From positions 682,001 through 746,000 of the forward strand of contig NZ_CANMDS010000001.1 in assembly GCF_947496725.1 (NCBI RefSeq): DNA of 64,000 bases, in the 5' to 3' direction. Every line of letters starts with the position of its first letter. Within the stretch, counting starts at the first letter, position 1. The stretch comes from an uncultured Dokdonia sp. (GTDB lineage Bacteria; Bacteroidota; Bacteroidia; Flavobacteriales; Flavobacteriaceae). The position numbers were made by a program, and so were the translations under genes. Below are positions 43,952 through 53,055 of this stretch, in pieces. Below the pieces are notes generated by a model. That model saw only the letters and a program-made list of their open reading frames with translations. It had not been told where the DNA came from and did no database searches.

Positions 43952-45916
43952 ATGAACAGAGCTTATTATAAAAATTTAATATCAAAATTTATTGCAGAAG
44001 ATAATAACTCTATCTTAGGTCAATTAAGTTTGAATCATTCTAATAGGCAATTAGAGGACTTGCAAAAAAATGCCTGGGTTAAGCAAATTGAAATTTTAAA
44101 AGAGCAATTATCTGAATTTGAAGGTCAAATTTATTTTGAATTCGCTATCCCTAGAATGGGAAAGCGAGTTGACAATATAATTATCATTAATGACTCAGTA
44201 TTTGTGGTTGAATTTAAGGTTGGTGATGGTGGTTTTGAAAGTTATGCTCAAGCTCAAGTTTTAGACTATACACTAGATTTAAAAAATTTTCACGAAGGAA
44301 GTCATAATGCAAAACTAATTCCCATTTTAGTTGCCACAAACGCAGAAAATCAAGCTATAGAAATAAATAATACTATCAATCACATAACTGTGGTTAAAAC
44401 AAATAAAAAAAACCTAAAAAATGCTTTGAAATCTTTTATAACAGAGACTTCAGACAACATAGATTATGAAAATTGGGAATCATCAATATACAAACCTACT
44501 CCTACTATCGTTGAAGCAGCACAAGCACTTTACAAAGGACATAAAGTAGAAGAAATATCAAGATCAGATTCTGGAGCAATAAATTTATCTAAAACTGCAA
44601 ACTGCTTAAATAGAATCATTAATGATTCAAAAAGAAACAACAAAAAAACAATTTGTTTTGTTACCGGAGTTCCAGGAGCAGGAAAAACATTAGCAGGTCT
44701 AAATATTGCAAATGAAAGATTAAAAGCAGATGAAGACGAACACGCAGTTTTTCTTTCTGGAAATGGTCCTCTGGTAGATGTGCTTAGAGAAGCCTTAGCC
44801 CGTGACTTAGTTAAAAACTCAAAAGAAAAAGGAGAAACAATAACAAAAGAAAATGCAAAAAGAGAAACAAATACATTTATTCAAAACATACACCATTTTA
44901 GAGATGAATATCTAAAGTACAATGTTGAACCAACTGAAAAAGTTGTCGTTTTTGATGAAGCACAAAGAGCTTGGAATAAAAAGCAGGTTAGCTCATTTAT
45001 GAAACGTAAAAAAGGGATTGAGAACTTTGAAATGTCTGAGCCCGAATTTTTAATTGATGTAATGAATCGACATAAAGATTGGTGCACTATTATTTGCTTA
45101 ATTGGTGGTGGTCAAGAAATAAATACTGGAGAAGCAGGATTAGAAGAATGGATAAACTCCCTTCAAAATAAATTTAAAGATTGGAATGTTCATTATTCCA
45201 ACCTAATAACTGATAGCAAAAATTATATAAAAACACTTGAACAAAAAAACTGGCTTTCTGACAATGCAAATTCAGAAAGCGAATTGCATTTATCCGTTTC
45301 CGTGAGATCATTTAGATCTGAAAAATTATCCGCATTTGTTCACCAACTTTTAGAGTTAGACACGAAAAAAACTAGTAAACTTTATAAAGAAATTAAAGGT
45401 GACTTCCCTATAAAAATCACACGTGAATTATCTAAAGCAAAAAGTTGGATTAGAAAACAAGCAAAAGGTAGTGAAAGAACTGGAGTAATTGCTTCTTCTG
45501 GAGCTAGAAGACTGAGACCATTAGGAATTAATGTTAAAAATGAAATTTCTGCTCCCAACTGGTTTTTAAATGGCAAAAAAGATATAAGATCTTCATACTT
45601 TCTTGAAGAAATTGCAACCGAATTTGACATTCAAGGTTTAGAAATAGATTGGTCTTGCTTAGCTTGGGGTGCAAACTTTTATATTGATAATAATAATTGG
45701 AAGTTCCAGAATTTCAAAGGAAGCAAGTGGCAAAATATAAATCAAGAAATAAGTAAATCATACTTAAAAAACACATACCGAGTCCTTTTAACTCGTGCAA
45801 GACAAGGAATGGTAATATATTTACCTAAAGGATCTGAAATAGATCACACAAGGCCTGATTGCTATTATGATGGTACTTGGAATTATTTAAAAGAAATAGG
45901 AATTGAAGAACTATAA
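43952..45916 (+). CDS. PD-(D/E)XK nuclease fused to DUF2075 helicase/ATPase
   Basis: 654 residues, cytosolic. N-terminal nuclease-like module: D74 in RVDNIII, E87-F-K89, and conserved Gln in SYAQAQVLDY (Q100, Q102) fit the PD-(D/E)XK fold. Then a superfamily-1-type DUF2075 ATPase: Walker A GVPGAGKT (239-246), Walker B FDEAQ (334-338), IGGGQEINTGE, and motif VI LLTRARQG near residue 613. DUF2075 proteins include anti-phage nuclease-helicases such as Nhi, so a single-gene defence cassette is likely. Enclosed by spacer D and truncated spacer E. Confidence 0.82.
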   Translation: MNRAYYKNLISKFIAEDNNSILGQLSLNHSNRQLEDLQKNAWVKQIEILKEQLSEFEGQIYFEFAIPRMGKRVDNIIIINDSVFVVEFKVGDGGFESYAQAQVLDYTLDLKNFHEGSHNAKLIPILVATNAENQAIEINNTINHITVVKTNKKNLKNALKSFITETSDNIDYENWESSIYKPTPTIVEAAQALYKGHKVEEISRSDSGAINLSKTANCLNRIINDSKRNNKKTICFVTGVPGAGKTLAGLNIANERLKADEDEHAVFLSGNGPLVDVLREALARDLVKNSKEKGETITKENAKRETNTFIQNIHHFRDEYLKYNVEPTEKVVVFDEAQRAWNKKQVSSFMKRKKGIENFEMSEPEFLIDVMNRHKDWCTIICLIGGGQEINTGEAGLEEWINSLQNKFKDWNVHYSNLITDSKNYIKTLEQKNWLSDNANSESELHLSVSVRSFRSEKLSAFVHQLLELDTKKTSKLYKEIKGDFPIKITRELSKAKSWIRKQAKGSERTGVIASSGARRLRPLGINVKNEISAPNWFLNGKKDIRSSYFLEEIATEFDIQGLEIDWSCLAWGANFYIDNNNWKFQNFKGSKWQNINQEISKSYLKNTYRVLLTRARQGMVIYLPKGSEIDHTRPDCYYDGTWNYLKEIGIEEL

Positions 45917-45960
45917 AAACGCAGTACACCAAAGAACTGAATTAAAAAGCAGGCCTCTTC
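45917..45960. repeat. Truncated cassette spacer E
   Basis: CAAAGAACTGAATTAAAAAG at 45930-45949 matches the left core of spacer B; the rest is replaced by chromosomal sequence up to the terminator. Confidence 0.65.
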
Positions 45961-46004
45961 GGCTATGCTCAGCACAAGCTTTTAAGCCCTAAAACCATAA
46001 AAAT

Positions 46005-46033
46005 GGCCACCCTTTACTGGGTAGCCTTTTTTT
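46005..46033. terminator. Terminator at the right edge of cassette block 1
   Basis: GGCCACC-ctttactg-GGTAGCC then seven T; same stem-loop sequence family as those at 38123, 49594 and 51000. Confidence 0.8.
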
Positions 46034-46043
46034 ATTATATGTA

Positions 46044-46059
46044 CGCTTTCGCGAAAGCG
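46044..46059. repeat. Iterated palindrome copy 14 (perfect)
   Basis: CGCTTTCGCGAAAGCG, 18 bases after the terminator, the same arrangement as in the R repeats. Confidence 0.92.
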
Positions 46060-46082
46060 GTCTTTTAAAAATTTAAGTACTG

Positions 46083-48482
46083 TTACTCCAGTTTACTTTT
46101 GGGGAGGTTTTGAGCGAGTTTATATCCCTTTTTCTTACTCACTATATAGTCGCGTTTTGCTCGCTCACTGTTACCTAGGCGTTCATAAGCCACTGCCCTA
46201 TTATATTCTGGTCTTCCGTCTTTAAAAGCTTTTGCATCTATCACTTTTGTGAGATGCGCTACGGCATCTTCATACTGTTTCATCTTAACCTCTATAATAC
46301 CTAGGTTAAGTAGTGTGGGATTATTAGACGGAGTCACTGCGAGTATTTTTAAGAACTCCTTTTTAGCCTCTGGATATTTTTTCTCATTAATAAAGTCAAA
46401 TCCTTTTTTATACCAAGCACGTATAGATCCCTCATTCTTGCGGCTGGTGAATTTTTCTCTAAACAGAACTAGGCTGCTATCGCTAGGGTTGAGCTTTATG
46501 GCTTGATCTACTATTGCAGCGGCACGGTCTGTATCCTTATAGAATTCAAACACGCGAGAAGCTTTTGCTTTCCATTGCTGTACGTCATTTGGAAAACGTT
46601 CTAATCGAGCGTCGTATGTTTTAAAATAATTTACGGTATCTCCCTTATCACGGTAGGCATTAAGCAAGATGACGTAGTTATTCTTTATGGCTGGGTATTT
46701 TTCAAATCCCTGCTTTGCATAATAGATAGCGCTATCAAGATTTTTTTGACGCTGGCCAAATATAATCGCCTTGAGCATTTTAGACTCATACTGGTTAGGA
46801 GCAATAGCAATCGATTTATCTAGGTGTTGCAACGCCAGTTTATTATTACCCTCGCTCATTGCATACATAGCCATCACGTGCTCATTAGGTCTACCTGCAC
46901 CACTTATTTCAAAAAAGCCATCTATTCTCCCCCTAGCTTGCCCGTATGAGTAGACATAGTCTGCGGTCATTAAGTTTTGAGATCCCGTATCTGCTACGAT
47001 ATAATTTTGGTTTACATACGAGTCATACTTGGCATATGAAATCACAGCTGCTACCAGCCCTACCATTCCTAAACCTATAAGTACCGGTACGAGTGGTAAA
47101 GCGAGTTTTGGCTTCTCGCTTTGGCTCTTCATCTTCACACCTTCGGTTTCCATAAGTGAGATGATAAGCGCCGCTAGTATGGCAAATAAACCTTGGATAG
47201 GCGTGCGCTCTAGCGGGAAATTTATAGAAGCATCAAGCCCGTAAGCAATAAGGGCTAAGGCAAGCACAAGAAAAGTCCATCTTTTTTCTGAATCTTGATT
47301 TTTAAAGAAGAGCAACAATATACCGCCAGATAACATTATAAATAACAAGACATAAGGTATAAAACCTAAGATGCCTGTCTCTGCCAGTATCTGTAAAAAG
47401 TCATTATGCACTCGTAAGGGATACAAAAATCGATCTGTATTAGACTGGTTATAATACAAGTCTTTATTCCCTAGCTTCCAGTTTCCTAATCCAACACCTA
47501 CTAGGGGACTCCTCTTAAAGTCGTCCATAGCCATTTTATAGTATAGGAGACGTCCAGAAGACTTGGTACTAGTGACAGATTGTGTGGGCTTTACTGTGAC
47601 AGCTGCTCCACTGTTTGCACGATAAGATGTGGTCAGTATATTTTTATAGCTATTGGCTTTGCTTCTATCCAGTCTATTAGAATTAGTTACTAGCAAGAAG
47701 CCCGCTATAAGAATACCTATAATAGGTAGGAGCGGATATTTAAGTCTTTGTACCAGAGCGCTAGAGCGCACCCCATCAATGATAAAATAAATGATAAATA
47801 AAGAGAATATAACCGTCGCACTTAATACTGCGGCACGTGCTCCCACATAAAATAATGCTGTAAAACTTACAAAGAGCGTAAGCAATGACATCACTCTCCA
47901 GCGCCCTGCGTGTTTTAAAACTCCAGAAATAATAAAGGGTAAAGTAATAGAAAGAAAAGCCGCTGTCACATTACGACTCCCAAAGAGCAGCTCCGTTTCT
48001 TTAAGTAGCGGTACGGTACGTGGGACACTCCAGTTATCAATAAAATGAAATATAATCTGAATCCCAATAATAAACACAATGACGTGTAATGTTTTGACTA
48101 AAAACGCAAATAAACGATGCGGCGCAACTTTAAAAATGAGATAAAGATTAAACACCCCTACCAGCGTGATTCCCACGCGGGCAATATCTTTTACTCCCTC
48201 AGAGATATTTAAACTCCCAAAAATGGATACCAAACAGGCAACAAAAAAGACCAGGTAGATGCCAAAAAACCAAAAGGCAACACGAGAAGAAGTGCGCAGC
48301 ACCCCTAGCGTACGGTTGTTATAAAAAAATATAAGACCTAAAAGGTTTATAACCCCAAAGTAGAACCACTGAGATCCTACAGGGTCTATCGCTTCAAAAC
48401 GAGGGATGATACTTATTACACAGTACAGAACTATTAATAGTTTAAACCCCAGTAGGTTTAAGGTGTCTCGAGAATTTTCCAA
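46083..48482 (-). CDS. O-antigen-ligase-like membrane protein with C-terminal TPRs
   Basis: 799 residues. About a dozen hydrophobic helices (residues ~10-460) with the Wzy_C/WaaL-type periplasmic loop containing GVGLGNWKLG and RVHNDFLQILAETG (His in HND), the typical ligase signature. Residues ~530-799 are TPR repeats (NKLALQHLDKSIAIAPN, YPEAKKEFLKILAVTPS, YEDAVAHLTKVIDAK). Transfers or polymerises surface glycans; in flavobacteria this architecture may instead serve protein glycosylation. Composition resembles the core genome, so it separates the two cassette blocks. Confidence 0.85.
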   Translation of the reverse strand: MENSRDTLNLLGFKLLIVLYCVISIIPRFEAIDPVGSQWFYFGVINLLGLIFFYNNRTLGVLRTSSRVAFWFFGIYLVFFVACLVSIFGSLNISEGVKDIARVGITLVGVFNLYLIFKVAPHRLFAFLVKTLHVIVFIIGIQIIFHFIDNWSVPRTVPLLKETELLFGSRNVTAAFLSITLPFIISGVLKHAGRWRVMSLLTLFVSFTALFYVGARAAVLSATVIFSLFIIYFIIDGVRSSALVQRLKYPLLPIIGILIAGFLLVTNSNRLDRSKANSYKNILTTSYRANSGAAVTVKPTQSVTSTKSSGRLLYYKMAMDDFKRSPLVGVGLGNWKLGNKDLYYNQSNTDRFLYPLRVHNDFLQILAETGILGFIPYVLLFIMLSGGILLLFFKNQDSEKRWTFLVLALALIAYGLDASINFPLERTPIQGLFAILAALIISLMETEGVKMKSQSEKPKLALPLVPVLIGLGMVGLVAAVISYAKYDSYVNQNYIVADTGSQNLMTADYVYSYGQARGRIDGFFEISGAGRPNEHVMAMYAMSEGNNKLALQHLDKSIAIAPNQYESKMLKAIIFGQRQKNLDSAIYYAKQGFEKYPAIKNNYVILLNAYRDKGDTVNYFKTYDARLERFPNDVQQWKAKASRVFEFYKDTDRAAAIVDQAIKLNPSDSSLVLFREKFTSRKNEGSIRAWYKKGFDFINEKKYPEAKKEFLKILAVTPSNNPTLLNLGIIEVKMKQYEDAVAHLTKVIDAKAFKDGRPEYNRAVAYERLGNSERAKRDYIVSKKKGYKLAQNLPKSKLE

Positions 48483-48789
48483 ATGTCAAACTTCTTTTAT
48501 TCTTGTCACCATTGACACGACGAAGTTAAGAAAACCTTTTTAACGTTTTATTAGCAAAACCGTGGACCCAAGAATAGCGCACAATTTTATGCAACAGCAA
48601 CTCATAATGACGCTTTTGCGAAAAGTGCCACTCACAACCCTACAATCCGTTTTGTAGGAAAATATCATAAAAAATTAATAAGAATAAGGAAATCCGTAAT
48701 GAAATATACTTCAAAATACATATTTTCGAGGTTTCAATGTAGGAAAAACCTATTTATAGTTAATGCTTAAAAACATCAATCAAGAAATT
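48483..48789. other. Gap before the second cassette block, with partial R repeat
   Basis: First 120 bp: nothing recognised. From 48611 a degraded R copy (palindrome variant CGCTTTTGCGAAAAG, then CACAACCCTACAATCCGTTT, TGTAGGAAAAT, AATAAGGAAATCCGTAA). Confidence 0.65.
48611..48700. repeat. R repeat, copy 2 (partial, includes palindrome copy 15)
   Basis: Degenerate palindrome CGCTTTTGCGAAAAG at 48611-48625 followed by about 75 bp of the R core. No terminator in front. Confidence 0.75.
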
Positions 48790-49557
48790 ATGAAAAAACT
48801 ATTACTTATTCTTTTAGCTTTAAACTTAAGCTGTAAAAGCGATATCAACTCAAATGCTAGTGGTGACTCTAGTGGTTCAATTCAAAAAAGTCTAGGTAAA
48901 AAGATTGAAATCACTGATCAATTAGAAAAGTATTTTTTACAAGACGGAATTGAACAAAGAAATAAGGAACTAGAAGATATATTATCCAAAGCTGATTCTA
49001 ACACCTCAAATGCACTAGAAGATGCGCTAAATCGGAAATCTAGGTATAGTTACAGGTATGATTCTGTAGAAAACGAAAAGAACATAATTGAGGCAAAAAG
49101 CAATAGAGAGGTCTTCGTTACTATGCAGAAAAACATACAAAGCTATTTGTCATCACCAGAAAGTGAAAAGGCTTTTGTTTATCCATTACAAAAATCACCA
49201 AAGGATGTCGTTCTATATCTTTTTAAAGCGGTTACAAGTGGGGAATTTTCTAATTTAAAATACTTCAACGACCCATATTTAAAAGACTATAGTGACGCAC
49301 ATACAATGTTTCTGATGGCGGCATACCTTCCTGAAATGAACCTAATTTCTAACAAAAAAGCTCACAGAAAATTTACTGAACTTTTGGCTGAATCTGAGAA
49401 TATTAGCATAGAAGTCCAGAATGTAAGAATTGAAAAAAATAAGGCTTTTGTTTTAACCTCTTTAATTGACAGTACTTCTACCAAAGGTTCAAAAGAATTT
49501 GTTATCGAGTTAGTGAACCGTAATGAATATTGGTTCTTTGACGGTATCAGAGACTAA
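48790..49557 (+). CDS. Cassette lipoprotein of unknown function
   Basis: 255 residues from ATG 48790; an ATG 27 bases earlier adds nine residues that spoil the signal. Signal MKKLLLILLALNLSC with Cys15. Ser/Asn-rich linker, then helices; the last ~90 residues (SNISIEVQNVRIEKNKAFVLTS-like, ending NRNEYWFFDGIRD) look like an NTF2-like or DUF4878-type domain. Not recognised with certainty. Single gene between two R repeats. Confidence 0.7.
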   Translation: MKKLLLILLALNLSCKSDINSNASGDSSGSIQKSLGKKIEITDQLEKYFLQDGIEQRNKELEDILSKADSNTSNALEDALNRKSRYSYRYDSVENEKNIIEAKSNREVFVTMQKNIQSYLSSPESEKAFVYPLQKSPKDVVLYLFKAVTSGEFSNLKYFNDPYLKDYSDAHTMFLMAAYLPEMNLISNKKAHRKFTELLAESENISIEVQNVRIEKNKAFVLTSLIDSTSTKGSKEFVIELVNRNEYWFFDGIRD

Positions 49558-49593
49558 AGTAAAAGTTTTTACTCATTAAAATCACAAAAATCC

Positions 49594-49700
49594 GGCTACA
49601 CCTTACCGAGTAGCCTTTTTTTTTGTTGCGCTTTCGCGAAAAGTATCACCCACAACCCTACACCCCCTTTTGTAGGAAAATGTGCGTAGAATAAAAAAAC
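49594..49700. repeat. R repeat, copy 3 (partial: terminator, palindrome 16, core)
   Basis: GGCTAC...GTAGCC and T run (49594-49625), GCGCTTTCGCGAAAAG (49628-49643), then CACAACCCTACACCCCCTTT and TGTAGGAAAATGTG, AGAATAA. Confidence 0.82.
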
Positions 49701-49763
49701 AGCAGTTTGTATATCAGACAATTATTGAAAGATCTCATTAAACCATTAAATAAATAAAACTAT

Positions 49764-50894
49764 ATGATTAAAAAAGTACTATTCGGAATTGTGATTATTA
49801 TATCACAAAACTTATTTGCTTCTCAAAAACCTATTTTAGTAACAGAATCTACAATTTCATTAAACCTTGACGAAACAGAGGAACTGTTTTTCAGTTTTGC
49901 CGAAGGTGATATTATTGAATTTGACTTTGAAATGGTAAAAGGCAAACACATAAAAGAAGTTGAGGTTTATGAAATGCCCAACAATAAGATTTTTGCTGAT
50001 TTTAAAGTGCAAAAAATCTCAAAAAAACAAATTCATATAAGGAACAAAGGACTTTACAAGTTTAAATTCTATAGTTCTTCTTTAACAAAAAGGGTAGGCA
50101 AAATTAAAATTTTCAGAATTCCTGCTGATGAATCCACAAAAAAATTCAATACCAATTGGAAATGGAAGACCATAAGGGATACCATTTACACACCCTATAC
50201 AATTGACAGTATTACGGGTTATAAAAAAATTCAGTATAAGGAAAAAGTAAGAGAATTAGTCAAAACCGAAAACATAGAAGATATTCTTTTCAATAAAAGC
50301 CAGCGCGTTCACTCTTATTATAATGACAATAGAAGTAGCACCTACTTAAGAGTAGATCTTCCCAACCCTATGGTATCAGATTTGAAAGAAGAAAGATTAA
50401 TTGCTTGGGCATATTGGATTGGTGTTGGTCAAGAAGCTCAACAAGCATATAAAGAAAATGCAAGAGCAGTGGGTGAATTAGCAAACGGAGTTTCAGCAAT
50501 TTACGGTACCCCACTTGCAGGGCTAGCAGTGGGTACAGTATCAGAGTTGCTTATACCTAAAACTGGTGAAGATGTATTTTATACATTTCTCCCAGATTAT
50601 GAAAATGCTGAAAAATTTATAAATGGGCTAGAATACTTACAAAACGATACCGGTAAAGGTATTGCTGCATACGGGAAAAATTCAAACATCACGCAAGGAA
50701 CTTTTTACATTGGATTACATAATGATAATCAAATACAAGGTATTGATGTCGATGTAAAAGTAGTGTCTATAAAAGAAGTAAAAACTTTTGAAATAGTAGA
50801 ATACGATAGGGAAAGAGAAGAACCCATAACTGTAACTTTAAATAAGACAAGGATGGACGTAAAAGAGACAAAGATTAGAGTACCGTTTGAATAA
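49764..50894 (+). CDS. Secreted protein of unknown function (cassette)
   Basis: 376 residues, signal peptide MIKKVLFGIVIIISQNLFA. First ~110 residues look like a beta-sandwich (EGDIIEFDFEMVKGKHIKEV, then GLYKFKFYSSS), resembling the pre-peptidase C-terminal fold. A small/hydrophobic helix pair follows (AVGELANGVSAIYGTPLAG, LAVGTVSELLIP), then another beta domain. Not recognised. Lies between R copies 3 and 4. AT-rich. Confidence 0.7.
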   Translation: MIKKVLFGIVIIISQNLFASQKPILVTESTISLNLDETEELFFSFAEGDIIEFDFEMVKGKHIKEVEVYEMPNNKIFADFKVQKISKKQIHIRNKGLYKFKFYSSSLTKRVGKIKIFRIPADESTKKFNTNWKWKTIRDTIYTPYTIDSITGYKKIQYKEKVRELVKTENIEDILFNKSQRVHSYYNDNRSSTYLRVDLPNPMVSDLKEERLIAWAYWIGVGQEAQQAYKENARAVGELANGVSAIYGTPLAGLAVGTVSELLIPKTGEDVFYTFLPDYENAEKFINGLEYLQNDTGKGIAAYGKNSNITQGTFYIGLHNDNQIQGIDVDVKVVSIKEVKTFEIVEYDREREEPITVTLNKTRMDVKETKIRVPFE

Positions 50895-50999
50895 ATAGCT
50901 TTAGCTGGCAGAGATCTCCCTATGCGCTATTACATTTTATTTCAAAAATTCAAAACTTAAACAACAAAATAAAACGTAAAGTGCATTCTTTGAAAAACC

Positions 51000-51030
51000 C
51001 GGCTACCTTTCACTAGGTAGCCGTTTTTTT
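51000..51030 (+). terminator. Terminator at the left edge of R repeat 4
   Basis: CGGCTACC-tttcacta-GGTAGCCG then seven T. Confidence 0.85.
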
Positions 51031-51296
51031 TGTTGCGCTTTCGCGAAAGTTACCACCCACAACCCCACAACTCCTTTTGTAGGAAAATGTTTATAAAAAT
51101 GTGCACAGAATAAGGAAAACCGTAAAGAGGTATGATCGTAGTACTGTATTTTAGAGCACTGTAGCGTAGCGGTTTATAAGCTTACGTTTATGCAACCAAA
51201 AAAGAGATACGACCTATTAAACTAAAATAATCAACTAAGACGCAGGTTTTACTGGGCTTACGAGCCATAAATAGTGAACTTGCTGTTATACGCTAA
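51002..51296. repeat. R repeat, copy 4 (long, includes palindrome copy 17)
   Basis: Aligns end to end with copy 1; GCGCTTTCGCGAAAG at 51035-51049; right end TTGCTGTTATACGC against TTTCTGTTGTATGC in copy 1. Confidence 0.85.
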
Positions 51297-51375
51297 TCGG
51301 CGTTCATTTAAAAAAAACGGAGTAAACCGAAAATCCGACTAAATTAAAGAGTAGGTAAAGTTAAAAATAACCAAA

Positions 51376-52041
51376 ATGACTAGAAAATTATTACTATTTG
51401 GAATGACAATTCTTTTTTTCGCTTGCAATTCACCTTTAGAAAAGAAATTTAACGAAGAGACTGCAAAAGAAGACCTTAAAGAAGTTAAAGAAGAAATCGA
51501 TTCAACTGATTTAAAACTTTTAGCTGGCTCAATGATAAGGTTAAAATTTCAAGATAAAAATCTTGAAGATATGACTTATGGAGAAATATTAGAAAACGGA
51601 AAAAAATGGAAAGAGGAGCAAGATAAAATTGAAGCGGAACAAAAAGCACTCGCTGAAAAAGCCGCTAAAGAAGAAGCTGAAAGAACAAAAAGACTTAACG
51701 AGGCTGTTATGGTTTCCTGTTATGAAAAAGGATTCACTAAATATGATTATGAAGATTATATAACATACAAATTTGTAATTAAAAACAAATCAGATAAGAA
51801 AATAAGAGCGGTTAAAGGAGGAATAACATTCACAAATTTATTTGATGACAAGATTAGTTCATTGAGCTTTGTTTATGACCAACCAATTGAAGCAGGTAAA
51901 GAAATTACTTGGAATGCAACAACTGACTATAATCAATTTAAGGATGAAGACCAAGCTCTGAAAAACAAGGACTTAAAAGACCTAAAGGTTGTTTGGAAAC
52001 CTGAGAAAATTATTTTTGATGACGGAACGACATTGGAATAG
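51376..52041 (+). CDS. Cassette lipoprotein with coiled coil
   Basis: 221 residues. Signal MTRKLLLFGMTILFFAC, Cys17. Residues ~25-120 are a charged helix, with an uninterrupted Glu/Lys/Ala coiled coil (KWKEEQDKIEAEQKALAEK). The C-terminal ~100 residues (YKFVIKNKSDKKIRAVKGG, then ITWNATTDYNQF, LKVVWKPEKIIFDDGT) look like an immunoglobulin-like FxLYD-type domain. Anchored periplasmic or surface stalk; function unknown. Between R copy 4 and spacer F. Confidence 0.75.
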   Translation: MTRKLLLFGMTILFFACNSPLEKKFNEETAKEDLKEVKEEIDSTDLKLLAGSMIRLKFQDKNLEDMTYGEILENGKKWKEEQDKIEAEQKALAEKAAKEEAERTKRLNEAVMVSCYEKGFTKYDYEDYITYKFVIKNKSDKKIRAVKGGITFTNLFDDKISSLSFVYDQPIEAGKEITWNATTDYNQFKDEDQALKNKDLKDLKVVWKPEKIIFDDGTTLE

Positions 52042-52250
52042 AAAACGAAACGCCAACACCGTATATAGCTCATAGTTAATCATTTGCTTAATCGAAGTTA
52101 AGGCATATTTGGAAAGTCGCCGAATTTTTAAATTTGGCGATCTTTAAGAGAAAATAGATAAATTTAAAAATTCGCTTGTGTTAAACAGAATGGTTCGTGC
52201 GTTTTTTCCGCCCTACTATTCTTACACAATCCCGTCACTCGTAATGTAAA
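52042..52250. repeat. Cassette spacer F (attC-like)
   Basis: CGCCAACACCGTATATAGC, then TTGCTTAATCGAAGTTAAGG, CATATTTGGAAAGTCGCCG. Inner hairpin TCGCC..AAATTT/AAATT..GGCGA keeps pairing with bases different from spacer A. Right end ATCCCGTCACTCG lacks GTT. Confidence 0.75.
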
Positions 52251-52275
52251 AAAACAACGAACTAAAAACAAAAGA

Positions 52276-53055
52276 ATGAATCCTGAAATAGAAATTATTA
52301 CTACAGAATCATTTCCAGAATTCCTTACAGAGATTGAGAGAATTTCTCAAGCAGATAGTTCTGTTTGGTTTAGAGGTAATTCTAATCACAACTACACGCT
52401 ATCGCCTTCTATCTTTCGGGGTAATTATGAGCCAAAATATGAACAATCATTTCAAACGAAATTCAAATCCAGAGCTTTGCCATATCTGACAAATAGACCT
52501 GTGGAAAATTATTGGGAATGGTTATTTATAATGCAACATCACGGAGTGCCTACTAGGCTTTTAGATTGGTCAAGTAGCGCATTAGTTGCACTCGGTTTTG
52601 CTATTATGTTTAGAGAAGACCATATTGATACAGATGCCGCTATTTGGTGTCTAAATCCAATTAATTTAAATGAAAGTACCAGAGTAGTTTTAACACCAGA
52701 AGACAAAATACCTGATATTTCAGTTAACGGAAATGCTCAAGCTTCTTTCAAAATTGAAGCCGCTGCTAGAGCTGACTACCCAATTGCGATAACCGGACCA
52801 TTAAATAACAAAAGAATTGCAGCTCAGAAAGGGACATTTACTCTATTTCCGAATACAAATAAATTTAATTTAGAGGATAAAGCAGATGCACATAATTTTC
52901 TTACCAAGATTATAATACCAAATGCTAATATAGAAGCATTTAAAAATCAGCTATATTATTTAGGAATGACAGAAAGTACAATTTACCCTGATTTAAATAA
53001 TTTAGCACTTGAAATAAAAAGAGAGTATAATCAAAATTTAGAGGCTGATGTTTAA
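52276..53055 (+). CDS. FRG-domain protein
   Basis: 259 residues, cytosolic. Namesake motif: SVWFRGNSNHNYTLSPSIFRG (FRG at residues 32-34; quoted to its core), followed by the conserved MQHHGVPTRLLDWSSSALVA (~90-110). FRG domains are found in phages and mobile defence islands and may have nuclease or nucleotide-related activity; biochemistry is unclear. Overlaps the DUF262 gene by 8 bp, so they form one functional pair. Confidence 0.88.
   Translation: MNPEIEIITTESFPEFLTEIERISQADSSVWFRGNSNHNYTLSPSIFRGNYEPKYEQSFQTKFKSRALPYLTNRPVENYWEWLFIMQHHGVPTRLLDWSSSALVALGFAIMFREDHIDTDAAIWCLNPINLNESTRVVLTPEDKIPDISVNGNAQASFKIEAAARADYPIAITGPLNNKRIAAQKGTFTLFPNTNKFNLEDKADAHNFLTKIIIPNANIEAFKNQLYYLGMTESTIYPDLNNLALEIKREYNQNLEADV

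Larger units (their letters stand above)
50895..51375. other. Gap holding R repeat copy 4
   Basis: About 105 bp of AT-rich DNA, then the long R repeat (51000-51296), then 79 bp up to the next gene, with no credible small gene. Confidence 0.6.
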
